From the NCBI RefSeq assembly GCF_025567095.1, contig NZ_JAOQJH010000053.1: DNA of 5,332 bases. One strand, 5' to 3'. Below the pieces are notes generated by a model that made no database searches, had not been told where the DNA came from, and was given only the letters and a program-made list of their open reading frames with translations. This DNA is from Anthropogastromicrobium aceti (GTDB lineage Bacteria > Bacillota > Clostridia > Lachnospirales > Lachnospiraceae). Below are positions 5,279 to 5,332 of the stretch, piece after piece. The position numbers and the translations under genes are program-made. Within the stretch, counting starts at the first letter, position 1. Every line of letters starts with the position of its first letter.

Positions 5279-5332
5279 TCCGATAAAATGGACGCTATTG
5301 ATTCCTAATATTAAAACCAACTTGCTCTTTCG

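Noticed and set aside
5279..5332. Possible start of another gene at the right edge
   Set aside because: The short stretch is AT-rich, with no ribosome binding site and start pair and no recognisable coding sequence.

Overview
The window looks like part of a mobile genetic element from a gut-type Clostridia (Firmicutes) genome, either an integrative mobilizable element or a piece of a larger conjugative element. The evidence is the gene set: a large serine recombinase C-terminus of the TnpX/TndX type, small element-associated genes, a DUF3847-like gene, and a MobA/MobL (MobQ-class) relaxase. All genes lie on the + strand and have strong AAAGGAG-type ribosome binding sites. Two N runs (1128-1340 and 4442-4691) hide sequence, and nothing inside them can be called.

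Layout: 1-1017 is the 3' part of the recombinase gene, cut by the window edge and followed by a strong intrinsic terminator (1037-1073). A small gene starts at 1097 (TnpW-like by position) and runs into the first N block. A 104-residue protein of unknown function follows (1424-1738). Its last bases double as an extended -10 promoter for the next unit, an ECF-type sigma factor (1823-2383) translationally coupled to a single-pass membrane protein that is probably its anti-sigma factor (2380-3096). That unit ends at an intrinsic terminator (3123-3153). A DUF3847-like gene (3186-3479) comes next, then a 242-base non-coding stretch (3480-3721), then the relaxase (3722-5233) and a terminator-like hairpin. 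Bases 5279-5332 show no gene.

The non-coding stretch holds the most informative DNA. Its minus strand reads TAAGTGCGCCCTTA directly after a hairpin, which is the architecture of IncQ/RSF1010-class transfer origins and agrees with the MobQ-class relaxase beside it. I read it as oriT, with the nick on the minus strand near 3500/3501. Leftward transfer would then deliver the sigma/anti-sigma genes early and the relaxase last. The relaxase itself seems to start at a non-canonical ATA codon placed ideally behind a strong ribosome binding site.

How the genes may work together (inference): the recombinase excises and integrates the element, the relaxase (perhaps helped by the DUF3847-like protein) nicks oriT for transfer using another element's secretion channel, and the sigma/membrane anti-sigma pair is a lower-GC signalling cargo, with its own promoter and terminator, placed between the integration and mobilization modules. 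What it senses and which genes it controls are not visible here. I see no clear evidence for a wholly new system. The sigma/anti-sigma cargo, the oriT structure and the ATA start are the points most worth following up.
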